A stretch of 37,512 bases of DNA from a virus. The stretch's first letter is position 1, and every line of letters starts with the position of its first letter. A model generated the notes under the pieces. That model saw only the letters and a program-made list of their open reading frames with translations, did not search any database and was not told where the DNA came from. Shown here piece by piece: positions 6,191-14,525 of the stretch. Where the stretch lies: the IMG/VR virus record IMGVR_UViG_3300044611_001527, positions 1 to 37,512 of that record, one strand, 5' to 3'. The translations under genes and the position numbers were made by a program.

Positions 6191-8028
6191 TTGCCGCCGC
6201 GCTGCCACAGCCACGAGTTTGAGCGGATTACAGGCGTGATTCCGTTCTTCACGAACTCGCGCGCCTCAGCAGATGGCGGACAGCGGGGGCGCGGGGTCAG
6301 GTCCAGCTCGCCCTGGTTATTCTGCGCAACACCCAGGCGACTTGGGCGCTTGTTAATGAGCTTCTTGGTGAAGGAAGGCAGCAGCGAGCCTGCCATCATA
6401 ATCGTACGGGCGCGGTCGAAGTGGTGCTTTGCGCCGTTCGCGCCTCGGATGCGCTTGTGTCGCCAGGTACCAGAGTAGCTAAGTAACTGCTGAAGCGTGC
6501 CGGTGGAGCGCAACGTCATGTCGCGGTCCCGCAGCGCGATTAGCGTTTTACCCTCGGCCTCGGCGACACTCTTGCCGGTCGCGCGCCAGCCCATGTGGTT
6601 GTTGTCGGCGAAGTAAATGTTAATCTTCTTGCCCTGCGACACCAAGTTCTTCAGTACGCCGAGACACGATGATTCGTTGGCCTCAACAATCAGCATCGCC
6701 GCGTGGGCGCCGCAGCGGTAATACTCGCCGACGCGCTCAAGGCGAAGGGCGAACTTGTGCGAGTCCTCAACCGCCTCGAAGAACGCAACCTCGTTCCAGT
6801 CCTGGTCAAACACCGTGAACGCACTGGGGTCACCATCGCCGTCCAGGCCGGCGGAGTCGGCGAAAATGTAGTAGGTGGTCCCCGGCTTCGGCGTCTCGAT
6901 AATAGAGCAACCAAGCTCGAAGTTGTAGGGGTACAAGACATCAGAAGTGGCGTCGCGCAGAAGCTCGTCAATTAGCTCGGGCGGAAATGTCGGCTTGTCA
7001 GTGCCGACCCAGCCGTGGTACGGCGAGCTTGGGTACTTGGTTTCGAATGCCTGCGCAGTCCAGCCCTTCGCGAGAATCTTGCGGCGCCACTGAAGGTTTT
7101 CGTAGGTCAGCCCGCGACAGCGATTGAGCAGTTCGCCCTCCTCGGCGGTCGGATTGAAGCCGCGCGGAACTGTCTCGGTGAACTTGGGACCGAACCACCA
7201 CTCGAAGAACAGGGGGTAATATTCACTTCCGGTGGTCCCATCTGGCATGTTGAGGCGACCCATCGAGTTCAGCGAGTCGTTCCACTGGCTGCGATGCAGG
7301 GACTCCAGACGGCCCGGCGTCGTCTCGATAAGGTCACGGGCGTTCGGGCGCCGCTCGTATGCCGGGAAGAGCTGCTTGAGCAGTTCCTCTTGCCCGTCGA
7401 TTTCGCCGTACTCCGTCAACAGTACGCGATCGGGCGACGTTCCGGCGCCGGGTGAGCGCCCCTCTGCCGAGTCAATCTTGATGGAGCCGCCGCTGGCGAA
7501 CTCAATCTTGTGCTGGGTACCGATGCGGCCCTTGGCAAGCGGTACTTGGATGCACGGGTCCAGCTCTTCGTACGCGGTGACAATTGCGCCATGCAAGTCG
7601 TTCGCCGTCTCCCTTTTATTAGCAAACAACCGACCCTTCAGACCGAAGTACATGCAGTCGCGTAGTAACCAGCCCACTGCGGCGCCGGTTGACACCTGAG
7701 CCTGTCGCGGTTTACTGCCAACGAAGCAGTGCCGATACGAGTGCAGCGCCCAGAAATACCACATTTGGAAATACTGCGGAGTGGGGTGCTGCAACATCGA
7801 ATCGTCGGTTTGGATCTTGCTGGAGCAGAAGAATCCATCTACCGTACCCAAGACATCCCACACCGCACTCAGGTCCAGCTCGGGCGCGACCGCCATGCGC
7901 TCGTTGTCGTCCTGGCCCCACAGCATGCACCCCGTAGCGGCGCCGCGCCGAGTGTACAACTCATCGGCCGGAATGTGCGGAGGGGCGACTTTCTGTCCGT
8001 GTCCCCAGCTTCGGATTAGTTCGGCCAT
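6187..8028 (-). CDS. terL: Terminase large subunit (613 aa)
   Basis: TerL is the ATPase-nuclease that drives DNA into the procapsid and cuts the concatemer. The ATPase domain shows a deviant Walker A at residues 106-114 (KPRQAQVST), Walker B with catalytic acid at 202-211 (VLLTEYGEID), and a coupling motif ETTPG at 235-239. The RNase-H-like nuclease domain shows its acidic residues at D391 (ADSAGLDGDGD), about E449 (IVEANESS) and D538 (KHHFDRAR). The length is typical. The start ATG follows AGGACAGG. It is the first gene of the leftward head operon, with a TTAAG box 21 bases upstream of its start. A small-subunit gene is not adjacent. Confidence 0.93.
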   Translation of the reverse strand: MAELIRSWGHGQKVAPPHIPADELYTRRGAATGCMLWGQDDNERMAVAPELDLSAVWDVLGTVDGFFCSSKIQTDDSMLQHPTPQYFQMWYFWALHSYRHCFVGSKPRQAQVSTGAAVGWLLRDCMYFGLKGRLFANKRETANDLHGAIVTAYEELDPCIQVPLAKGRIGTQHKIEFASGGSIKIDSAEGRSPGAGTSPDRVLLTEYGEIDGQEELLKQLFPAYERRPNARDLIETTPGRLESLHRSQWNDSLNSMGRLNMPDGTTGSEYYPLFFEWWFGPKFTETVPRGFNPTAEEGELLNRCRGLTYENLQWRRKILAKGWTAQAFETKYPSSPYHGWVGTDKPTFPPELIDELLRDATSDVLYPYNFELGCSIIETPKPGTTYYIFADSAGLDGDGDPSAFTVFDQDWNEVAFFEAVEDSHKFALRLERVGEYYRCGAHAAMLIVEANESSCLGVLKNLVSQGKKINIYFADNNHMGWRATGKSVAEAEGKTLIALRDRDMTLRSTGTLQQLLSYSGTWRHKRIRGANGAKHHFDRARTIMMAGSLLPSFTKKLINKRPSRLGVAQNNQGELDLTPRPRCPPSAEAREFVKNGITPVIRSNSWLWQRGGK

Positions 8029-8049
8029 CTGCCTGTCCTGCGAGTGCGG

Positions 8050-8070
8050 TGTTCAGCGCTACTTAACTGT
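8050..8070 (+). promoter_or_regulatory. Semi-palindromic TTAAG box, copy 3
   Basis: TGTTCAGC, GCTA, CTTAACTGT retains the right arm and most of the left arm of the box. It lies 21 bases upstream of the terminase start codon on the - strand and 18 bases from the better copy at 8088-8108. Two boxes in the short divergent gap suggest coordinated control of the two head operons. Confidence 0.45.
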
Positions 8071-8087
8071 GTCAATGGGCCCATGCT

Positions 8088-8108
8088 CGCGTTAAGCAGT
8101 GCTTAATG
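8088..8108 (-). promoter_or_regulatory. Semi-palindromic TTAAG box, copy 4
   Basis: Read on the - strand this is CATTAAGC, ACTG, CTTAACGCG, identical in both arms to the copy at 290-310. The core TTAAGCA-G-TGCTTAA (8092-8106) is a perfect palindrome around one base. It lies 59 bases before the terminase start and 86 before the capsid start, in the centre of the divergent promoter region. No confident sigma70 promoter was seen for either side, which makes the box the best candidate control element. Confidence 0.6.
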
Positions 8109-8194
8109 TCCTTGTACAACTTCTTGGAGTGGCGAGCGTAGAAAGACTATCGGATATGCTAACGGCACAACGGTTTGCAACAGGAGATTCCACC

Positions 8195-9364
8195 ATGGGC
8201 GCGTATACTGGTAGCACGGCGATTGACGCCTTCATCGACGAAGTCAAGATTGGCATTGACGCCGTCGAGAAGACCGGCGTTGAGACCTGGCTTGACAAGA
8301 ACCTCGTCCTCACCGACTTCATCACCAAGATTCGCTCGAAGAAGCCCATGGGCGCGCTCGGGTGGGCCGGCGACATCAAGAAGGCGACCTCGGGCGCCCG
8401 GTTCAAGCGAATCGTGACTGGTACGGAGGAGCTGGCCCCCGCGCCCAAGCTCACCCGCGCCGTGACGAAGCTCGGCATCAACCTCATCGAAGGCGCCTTT
8501 GTGATGGGCGACTTCCAGTGGGAGCTGATTGAGATTGAGAACAGCCCGATTCAGGCTGCCAAGTCCTTCGTGAGCGATGTCATCATCGAGACGCAGAAGG
8601 CGTATGCGTACACGCTGGAGAGCTACATGCTCATCGGCGCTCTGCCGGGCGAGCAGGCCGCCGTCTTTGACGACGTGGCCGAGCTGTACGGCATGAACAG
8701 CCTGTGCGGCGCTGTGAACGCTGGTGGTCTGGTTGATGGTGTGAACTACGGCTTCATCGAGTTCCTTACCCCGACTGCCCAGACCTCGGCCGGCCATCTC
8801 ACGATGGGTCTCGCCCGCGATCAGGCGATTGGTCACTACAACCAGTTCAAGCTGTGCGGCGCTTCCGGTCTTGCCGAGACTGACGCGCTTACCTCCGGCA
8901 AGAACCTGCTTGGAACCATCATCCGCGAAATCAATCGCGCGAATGGTGGGAACTCCAATCTCCGGTTCATCGCTGACGTTGATACGTACGCGTACGCCGA
9001 GTCGCAGCAGAACACCCGCGTTGTGCCCATTGTGGTCGGCGTGCCCGTCGGTGAGAATCTTACCGAGTGGGACTCCACCGTCGAGTACATGAAGGGCGTG
9101 CGGATTCAGGCGTCCCAGGTGCTTGACCGCACCGCTTCGACGCTGGCCGGTACCGATGCTGAAGACGGCTTGATCTACTGTCTGTCGCCCAACCGTATGT
9201 TCCGTCTGGAGCACAACGGCGGTCTTCAGGCCATGGGTCGTGCCCTTGAGCACATCGACGGGCTGGCCACCTCGCGGGCCATGCGTTGGCGTCACAACGT
9301 CAACTTCGGCTGCGAAGACCTCCGTACGCTCGGCGTGCTCTGCGGAACCGCGCTCACCGCCTGA
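8195..9364 (+). CDS. Major capsid protein (389 aa)
   Basis: The coat protein builds the icosahedral shell. I chose the ATG at 8195 (MGAYTGST) because AGGAG lies eight bases before it; the frame is open upstream to 8099 but that extension has no good ribosome site and crosses the regulatory region. Features fit a tailed-phage coat: an N-terminal helix, a mixed alpha/beta body, an extended loop region near KPMGALGWAGDIKK, high codon quality, and a second virion-type gene directly downstream. Length of ~390 residues fits P22- or HK97-type coats. It is transcribed away from terminase, portal and scaffold, which is uncommon. Confidence 0.8.
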   Translation: MGAYTGSTAIDAFIDEVKIGIDAVEKTGVETWLDKNLVLTDFITKIRSKKPMGALGWAGDIKKATSGARFKRIVTGTEELAPAPKLTRAVTKLGINLIEGAFVMGDFQWELIEIENSPIQAAKSFVSDVIIETQKAYAYTLESYMLIGALPGEQAAVFDDVAELYGMNSLCGAVNAGGLVDGVNYGFIEFLTPTAQTSAGHLTMGLARDQAIGHYNQFKLCGASGLAETDALTSGKNLLGTIIREINRANGGNSNLRFIADVDTYAYAESQQNTRVVPIVVGVPVGENLTEWDSTVEYMKGVRIQASQVLDRTASTLAGTDAEDGLIYCLSPNRMFRLEHNGGLQAMGRALEHIDGLATSRAMRWRHNVNFGCEDLRTLGVLCGTALTA

Positions 9365-9381
9365 TTAGGTGTGGTACGAGT

Positions 9382-9412
9382 GGGGCGGTTCTGGGTTATT
9401 CCAGACTGCCCC
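9382..9412 (+). terminator. Hairpin after capsid gene, weak terminator or attenuator
   Basis: GGGGCGGTTCTGG and CCAGACTGCCCC form a stem with one bulge, 18 bases after the capsid stop. The tail (ATTCTAACATCTACTTCTT) is only partly T-rich. Partial termination here would lower expression of the next gene relative to the coat protein, a common arrangement, or protect the mRNA 3' end. Confidence 0.55.
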
Positions 9413-9419
9413 ATTCTAA

Positions 9420-9474
9420 CATCTACTTCTTGCATCTACTTCTTGTACTCCCATATCTCGTATCTCTTATCTCT
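9420..9474. repeat. Tandem repeats between capsid and next gene
   Basis: CATCTACTTCTTG occurs twice in perfect tandem (9420-9432, 9433-9445). TATCTCG, TATCTCT, TATCTCT follow as a 7-bp triplicate (9454-9474). The stretch is pyrimidine-rich and non-coding, directly ahead of the ribosome site of the 9494 gene. Confidence 0.9.
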
Positions 9475-9493
9475 TGCTTGAAGGACACTCACC

Positions 9494-10087
9494 ATGGCTC
9501 GCTACGACACCATTCCCTCCGCCATCTGGCTCTCTTCTGCGGTAGCCAACACCAACTTCCTCGGGAAGAAGCTGCACTTCTCGGCCTCGCAGATGGCTGA
9601 GATTGTTGCGAAGGCGGACGCCGAGGGCCTGACGATGACGGGGCTCACCAGCTTCTCCTTCGTCGGCAACTCCACGCTCGTCTACGTGAAGAACGGCACC
9701 GCCTCTGACCTGGCGGTTCCGGGCGGCATCCTCGTGATGCGCTCCGGCGCCTCCAACAAGTTCGACGTGGAGCCGAACGCCACGAACAACACCACGACTG
9801 CCTACACCCGGCAGCTTGTGGTTGGCTCGCAGCTCTTCCCGATCGCCGCTGGCGAGTACGGTTGGGCCATTTCGTACGAGACTGACGAGATTGCCCCGGT
9901 CATTGCTGGAACTGCTTCGGCCACGTTCCTTCGGGTTCCGGTCACTGCGGCCCTCAGCTCCTCGACCAACGAGAATGGCATTGTCGTCGCCGCCTTCGGT
10001 AGCGCCGGTCTGGCCCGCTGTATCATCGGTGTCGGCCTCGCCAACTCCACGAGCGCGGGTGACATGATTCCGATGCTCTGCGACTGA
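9494..10087 (+). CDS. Virion protein downstream of capsid, possible decoration protein (197 aa)
   Basis: The gene follows the coat gene on the same strand with AAGGA nine bases before the ATG. The product is rich in Thr, Ser, Asn, Gly and Val, with alternating beta-strand patterns (STLVYVKNGTASDLAVPGG), no signal peptide and no membrane segment. Small beta-rich proteins encoded next to the coat gene are often head decoration or head-fibre proteins; here that is inferred from position and composition only. The transcript ends at the terminator at 10138-10169. Confidence 0.7.
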   Translation: MARYDTIPSAIWLSSAVANTNFLGKKLHFSASQMAEIVAKADAEGLTMTGLTSFSFVGNSTLVYVKNGTASDLAVPGGILVMRSGASNKFDVEPNATNNTTTAYTRQLVVGSQLFPIAAGEYGWAISYETDEIAPVIAGTASATFLRVPVTAALSSSTNENGIVVAAFGSAGLARCIIGVGLANSTSAGDMIPMLCD

Positions 10088-10137
10088 GCCATCGTAGAGG
10101 AGATGGGCGGATGGTTCCACTCATCTTCCTACAACCG

Positions 10138-10176
10138 AGAAGGCCCGAGGAGAAATCCCCGGGCCTTCTTCATTTG
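10138..10176 (+). terminator. Terminator of the capsid operon
   Basis: AGAAGGCCCG (10138-10147) pairs perfectly with CGGGCCTTCT (10160-10169), closing a 12-base loop, followed by TCATTTG. It lies 51 bases after the stop of the 9494 gene and before the convergent gene ending at 10198, so it may also shield the two operons from each other. Confidence 0.8.
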
Positions 10177-10197
10177 TACAATAAGTCGCTGAAAGGT

Positions 10198-10506
10198 CTA
10201 ACTCTGCGTGATCACAGTATGTCCCAGTTTCGCCAGCTCTGCTTCAATTCGTCCCTCGATGTGTTCCCTTGATGCAGGACCAAAAGGCGAGTATCCATCG
10301 GGGTAAATGAAGTTGTTGCACTCGCCTCCGAAGCCCCCAGCGATGTGAACATAGATGTAGCTGGGAGGTTCAGTCTTCGCCCCATCTGCGGTCAGATAAT
10401 GCCATCGCTTGCCTCCTTCGACATCATCGTGGGTCGGTGCAGCACCAGGCCGAACGAGGGTGAGTCCAGGCGTATTAACGCTGATATCATTCGGTTTAGT
10501 TTGCAT
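10198..10506 (-). CDS. Unknown small protein (102 aa)
   Basis: The family is not recognised. The product has a disordered-looking N-terminus, a central aromatic/Gly-rich part (SYIYVHIAGGFGGE) and a helical C-terminus. AGGAAA precedes the start by seven bases. It lies 50 bases downstream of the nrdJ stop on the same strand with no terminator between them, so it is probably the last gene of the nucleotide operon. Nothing in the sequence ties it to dNTP synthesis. Confidence 0.75.
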   Translation of the reverse strand: MQTKPNDISVNTPGLTLVRPGAAPTHDDVEGGKRWHYLTADGAKTEPPSYIYVHIAGGFGGECNNFIYPDGYSPFGPASREHIEGRIEAELAKLGHTVITQS

Positions 10507-10556
10507 ACGGATTTCCTACTTTGGTTGTTATTGACACTACTCACATACTAATTTCA

Positions 10557-13247
10557 TTATGAGCATCCACTCGTGCCACCACAGTTCGTACAGCGATAGC
10601 ACGAGCCAGAGCGGACCATCATCGAGCCACACGAAGAACAGAAGGGCGCGTCCGAGCCTTCCGGACGATAGGCTACTGGCGCACCGTGATACAGTAGCGA
10701 GACATAATCACGCGACAGATGCGCATCCCTCGCGGGCACTGCTCCCGCGCCGAAGCGCAAGTCGAGCCAGTGGAAGATGTAGTCAATCAAGCTGGACGCG
10801 CTGTGAATCTCCGAGTGCCCCGTAAAGCCGCTGGGCTCGAAGCGGGTGTGGCGGAACTTCTCGATCAGCGTAGCCAGCGGAACGCCGTACTGAAGGCCCA
10901 GGCTGATCGAAGTGGCGAACGCATCCATCAGACCGGAAATGGTGGAGCCTTCCTTGGACATGGTCAGGAAGATTTCACCAGGGGTGCCGTCGGGGTACAG
11001 ACCGACATTGACATACCCCTCGTGCCCGCCAATCTCGAACTTGTGATTGATGGCTTGGCGTTCGGCCGGAAGGCGCCGACGGATTGCGCCGAGCTGGACC
11101 GCCATAATGGGGCCAGCCGGCGTGTACTTGGGCTCTGCCGGAGCAGCCTCAGTCACGTCACTCACTTCTTTCTTCTTGGTGTTCAGCGGCTGGCTCAGCT
11201 TGCAGCCGTCGCGGTACACGGCGATTGACTTGAGCCCGAGCTTCCATGCACTAATGTAAAGTGCCTTGATATCTTCCACAGTATAGTTATTGGGGCAGTT
11301 CACCGTCTTACTGATTGCACCGGAGAGGAATGGCTGCACGGCCGCCATCATAAGAATGTGCGCCTCGGGCGAGAGCACCCGCTGGCCGCTGGCCGACCGG
11401 AGGGCACAGTCGAAGACCTCCAGATGCGCCTCTTCCAGTCCAGCGCCTTCGACGTGACCGTACTCCTCGACGTGCTTAACGATGGCATCGACCAGGTCCG
11501 GCACGTAGCCGAGCGCCACCAGGGCCTCGCGAACGCCATCATTCGCCAGCCGCATGAAGCCGCCGCCGACCAGGTTCTTGTAGGACACCAACGCGATGTT
11601 CGGCTCGATTCCGGTAGTCGAACAATCCATGAGCATTCCGATCGTACCAGTCGGAGCGAGCACGGTGACCTGCGAGTTGCGATATCCGTGTTTGTGTCCT
11701 TCCGTGTAGCACAACTCCCACATGCGCTGGAGCACCGCCGGCTGATGAGCGTCCAGCGCCGCGTTCCAGTGCTTGCTGATCACCCCCAACATCGCATTAC
11801 GATTCTTCACATAGCCGGCGAAGGGCCCCTTCACCTGTGCCAGCTTGGCAGACATCGTGTACGCGGCACAGTGCATCGCTGACGTGATGCTGGCGGCCAG
11901 CTCGCGCCCGTCAGCGCTACCGTACCCAAGCCCAGATACCATCAACAGCGAGCCGAGATTGGCATACCCGAGGCCGAGCTGGCGGAAGTTGCGCGCGTTC
12001 TCGCCAATCTTCTCGGTCGGATAAGAAGCGCGGTCAACAAGGATGTCCTGGGCGATGATGATAAGCTGGCAAGCGGTCGTGAACTTCTCATGATCAAACC
12101 CAAGCACGCCCTCCTTTCTGAACTTCATCAAGTTAAGACTGGCGAGGTTGCACGCAGAGTCGCTAATGTGCATGTACTCCGAACATGGATTGGAGGCTTC
12201 AATCCTTCCACTCTCAGGGCACGTATGCCATTCGTTGATGGTCGTGTCGAACTGGAGCCCGGGGTCGCCGCAGAACCAAGCCGCCTCCGCCATCTGCTCA
12301 AGCAGCATCTGAGGACTGACGGTGCTACACACGTTTCCAGTAGTTCGCTCAACCAAGTTCCAGCTACTACCCATGAGACACGCAGCGCGCATGAAGGAGT
12401 CAGACACGCGCACGGAATGGTTGGCGTTCTGGAAGTAGATGGAGTCGTACGCGCCGCCCTTGGCGTTGAAGGCGCCATCATACCCGGCTGCGATAAGGGC
12501 ATGTGCCTTCTTCTCTTCCACCATCTTACACGAAATGAACTCCTCGATGTCCGGATGGTCGGCATCAAGAATCACGATCTTCGCCGCGCGCCGCGTCTTG
12601 CCTCCGCTCTTTACCACGCCCGCGAACGAGTCGAAGCCGCGCATGAAAGACACGGGACCACTCGCCAGTCCGCCACCGGTCAGCTTCTCCGTCGAGCCGC
12701 GAATCTTGGAGAGGTTGACACCCGCGCCGGAGCCGCCCTTGAACAGCCGCGCCTCAGTCGCCGCCAGCTCCATGATAGAGTCCATCGTATCTTCGGCATT
12801 GTTAATGAAGCAAGCCGAAACCTGCGGCTGGGCATCAACGCCCAGGTTGAACCACACCGGACTATTGAACGCGAAACACTGGTGAAGCAGCAGCCAAACC
12901 ATATCAGCATAGAAATCGCGGCTGGACTCGTAGCAGTCGAAGTAGTTATCCACATAACCCCATGCTGAAATGGTATGAGCCACGCGCTCAATCATCTGGC
13001 GAACAGAACACTCACGCCCTTCCTCACCGAGATGGCCCCGGAAATACTTCGAGGCGGCGATGTTGACCGCAGTGTCAGACCACTCGACAGGCGCCAGAAC
13101 ACCGAGCTGCTGGAAGACGATGCCCCCCTTCGAGTCGGAGATGGTGCAGTCGCGCGTTCCCCACTCCACGGTGCTCCAGGGGTCGATGCCCTCGGGACAG
13201 AACTTGCGAACCCAGGGCAGACCATTGTGCGTATCAGCGACGGACAT
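10557..13247 (-). CDS. nrdJ: Adenosylcobalamin-dependent ribonucleotide reductase, class II (896 aa)
   Basis: This enzyme reduces ribonucleotides to deoxyribonucleotides using a cobalamin-generated thiyl radical, without oxygen. Active-site residues are visible: the N353-P-C355-S-E357 triad (radical Cys C355), and a redox pair C146 (SACFIN) and C366 (SACNLASLNL) at the spacing known for the family. NSPVWFN at 128-134, PTGTIGMLMDCSTTGIEPN and NCPNNYTVEDIKALY are family signatures. The C-terminus carries the Cys-rich tail (CSSCG, CYRCTNCGGTSGCS) that relays electrons from thioredoxin. All key residues are present, so it looks active. It overlaps the dNMP kinase gene by 14 bases and has GGAG six bases before its ATG. 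I saw no intein. Confidence 0.96.
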   Translation of the reverse strand: MSVADTHNGLPWVRKFCPEGIDPWSTVEWGTRDCTISDSKGGIVFQQLGVLAPVEWSDTAVNIAASKYFRGHLGEEGRECSVRQMIERVAHTISAWGYVDNYFDCYESSRDFYADMVWLLLHQCFAFNSPVWFNLGVDAQPQVSACFINNAEDTMDSIMELAATEARLFKGGSGAGVNLSKIRGSTEKLTGGGLASGPVSFMRGFDSFAGVVKSGGKTRRAAKIVILDADHPDIEEFISCKMVEEKKAHALIAAGYDGAFNAKGGAYDSIYFQNANHSVRVSDSFMRAACLMGSSWNLVERTTGNVCSTVSPQMLLEQMAEAAWFCGDPGLQFDTTINEWHTCPESGRIEASNPCSEYMHISDSACNLASLNLMKFRKEGVLGFDHEKFTTACQLIIIAQDILVDRASYPTEKIGENARNFRQLGLGYANLGSLLMVSGLGYGSADGRELAASITSAMHCAAYTMSAKLAQVKGPFAGYVKNRNAMLGVISKHWNAALDAHQPAVLQRMWELCYTEGHKHGYRNSQVTVLAPTGTIGMLMDCSTTGIEPNIALVSYKNLVGGGFMRLANDGVREALVALGYVPDLVDAIVKHVEEYGHVEGAGLEEAHLEVFDCALRSASGQRVLSPEAHILMMAAVQPFLSGAISKTVNCPNNYTVEDIKALYISAWKLGLKSIAVYRDGCKLSQPLNTKKKEVSDVTEAAPAEPKYTPAGPIMAVQLGAIRRRLPAERQAINHKFEIGGHEGYVNVGLYPDGTPGEIFLTMSKEGSTISGLMDAFATSISLGLQYGVPLATLIEKFRHTRFEPSGFTGHSEIHSASSLIDYIFHWLDLRFGAGAVPARDAHLSRDYVSLLYHGAPVAYRPEGSDAPFCSSCGSMMVRSGSCYRCTNCGGTSGCS

Positions 13248-13848
13248 TCGGGACTCCAGTGAGAAGAAGCAGGTGCTCGAACAGTTGGGGAATCTGAGAG
13301 GACAGGTCAGAGAGGGAGGTATGGTTCACAGCGCGCATCTCAGCAGTCTCAACCAGCTTCAGCGCGTGTGCTTCGGATTCGTGGGTAATCTGCGCGGGGG
13401 CTACTCGGTCGTTAAGCACACCAATGATGATGCCGCCGTGCTGTCGAATCGCGGCTGCCTCGTTGGGGAAGCGCACATCTGGAATAAGAACGAATCCAGG
13501 CTGCATATTCGCCAAAGCATAGTTGACCCATGTATCCGAGTAGATGGACCGCGCCACCTCGGTCCCGAGGCGCTGGAAGGCAAACCGCGGCGTGAAAGAA
13601 TACCGAGGGTCTACCGCGTCTTTAAGCGCGCCGTGGCACTGCTCGTACGAGAAGCCATACAGGTCAGCGCAGACCGTCTTTACCTTGTCGGCCAGCCCAA
13701 TCCGCGAGTTGGCGAACCCCTTGCTCAGCATATACGACATCAGCATCGAGGCGACGGTATCTTTCCCGGCGCCAGCGAAGCCCACGATGCCGACTGGAAC
13801 GCAGGTATGTTGCGAACGGTTCTGGAAAGTGGCTATTGCGGGGTGCAT
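13234..13848 (-). CDS. Deoxynucleoside monophosphate kinase (204 aa)
   Basis: It phosphorylates dNMPs, recycled from degraded DNA, to dNDPs. The P-loop GFAGAGKDT spans residues 23-31, and GTEVAR and DVRFPNEA further on match the nucleoside-binding and LID-like parts of the phage T4 gp1 type. Length fits. Its start overlaps the upstream gene by 16 bases and its end overlaps nrdJ by 14, so translation is coupled; its own ribosome site (CGGAA) is weak. Together with NrdJ and the MazG-like protein it forms a dNTP supply set. Confidence 0.9.
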   Translation of the reverse strand: MHPAIATFQNRSQHTCVPVGIVGFAGAGKDTVASMLMSYMLSKGFANSRIGLADKVKTVCADLYGFSYEQCHGALKDAVDPRYSFTPRFAFQRLGTEVARSIYSDTWVNYALANMQPGFVLIPDVRFPNEAAAIRQHGGIIIGVLNDRVAPAQITHESEAHALKLVETAEMRAVNHTSLSDLSSQIPQLFEHLLLLTGVPNVRR

Positions 13849-14525
13849 GGGGTTCCGATGACCTGAAGTTGGTTGTTGATATACACTCGTCCGTACTCAG
13901 AGCGAATGTGCTGCAACTCGTTCTTGATGTACTTGCGCTCAACAAGGCGGCTGTCTTCGCTCTGGTCCACCTTGTTGTGCTGCCACTCCAATTTGACCGA
14001 CTTCACCGCCGGCTTCAAGTCAGTCTCCATATCCATGTCGGCGTAGGTACCGCGAGTCATTGCGGGGAATCGCTCGTAGCGGTAGCGAACGCCGCAGCCG
14101 AGGCAGACTTCCTGCTGACCGTGCTCGCGCAGCTCAACAAACGTCCACAGCGTGGCATTACAGTGGAAGCAAGCGTCGGCCGTCTCGAACAGCGGGGCGC
14201 CCGTGTCCTTCGTGCTGTCCCTCACGATGATGCCCAGCTTGGTACACACAGCGCGCAGGCACTCGATGGTCTCTTCCCGGCTGTCCATCCATTCAGTGCG
14301 CCAGCAGTAGAGTTCCTGGGGCAGCTTGCGGAATCCGGTGAGCTGAATCATCCACCGATGCTTCACGTACACCATGCCAACCTGGTTGCCCAACTCATCG
14401 TGAATCCAGAAGCGTTGCAGCTCGTTGTGGTGCGGCCCGGCCGGCACCCCAGCCGGAATCGCCAGGGTCGCGACTGGCGATACGAAGTCAGCATCACGGT
14501 AGAAATTAAGCACGCAGGCCGCCAT
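13833..14525 (-). CDS. Zinc-ribbon unknown protein in the nucleotide operon (230 aa)
   Basis: Two CxxC knuckles, CFHC near residue 118 and CLGC near 141, make a clear zinc ribbon in the middle of the protein. Around it are a beta-rich N-terminal half with VGMVYVKHRWMIQLTGF and a charged helical C-terminal part. I do not know the family. It overlaps the MazG-like gene by 20 bases at its start and the dNMP kinase by 16 at its end. Its ribosome site is poor, so it relies on coupled translation. The context suggests a partner in nucleotide or DNA metabolism, but no catalytic motif is visible. Confidence 0.8.
   Translation of the reverse strand: MAACVLNFYRDADFVSPVATLAIPAGVPAGPHHNELQRFWIHDELGNQVGMVYVKHRWMIQLTGFRKLPQELYCWRTEWMDSREETIECLRAVCTKLGIIVRDSTKDTGAPLFETADACFHCNATLWTFVELREHGQQEVCLGCGVRYRYERFPAMTRGTYADMDMETDLKPAVKSVKLEWQHNKVDQSEDSRLVERKYIKNELQHIRSEYGRVYINNQLQVIGTPCTPQ

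Noticed and set aside
8112-8160. sigma70 promoter for the capsid gene (TTGGAG with TATCGG or TATGCT)
   Set aside because: Spacings of 18 and 25 bases with weak -10 matches; not better than chance in this region.
8099-8194. A 32-codon N-terminal extension of the capsid protein
   Set aside because: It lacks a ribosome site and overlaps the divergent control region; AGGAG precedes the ATG at 8195.
8159-9295. A - strand frame of 378 codons over the capsid gene
   Set aside because: It is the antisense shadow of the coat gene, rich in His/Arg/Val, without a ribosome site.
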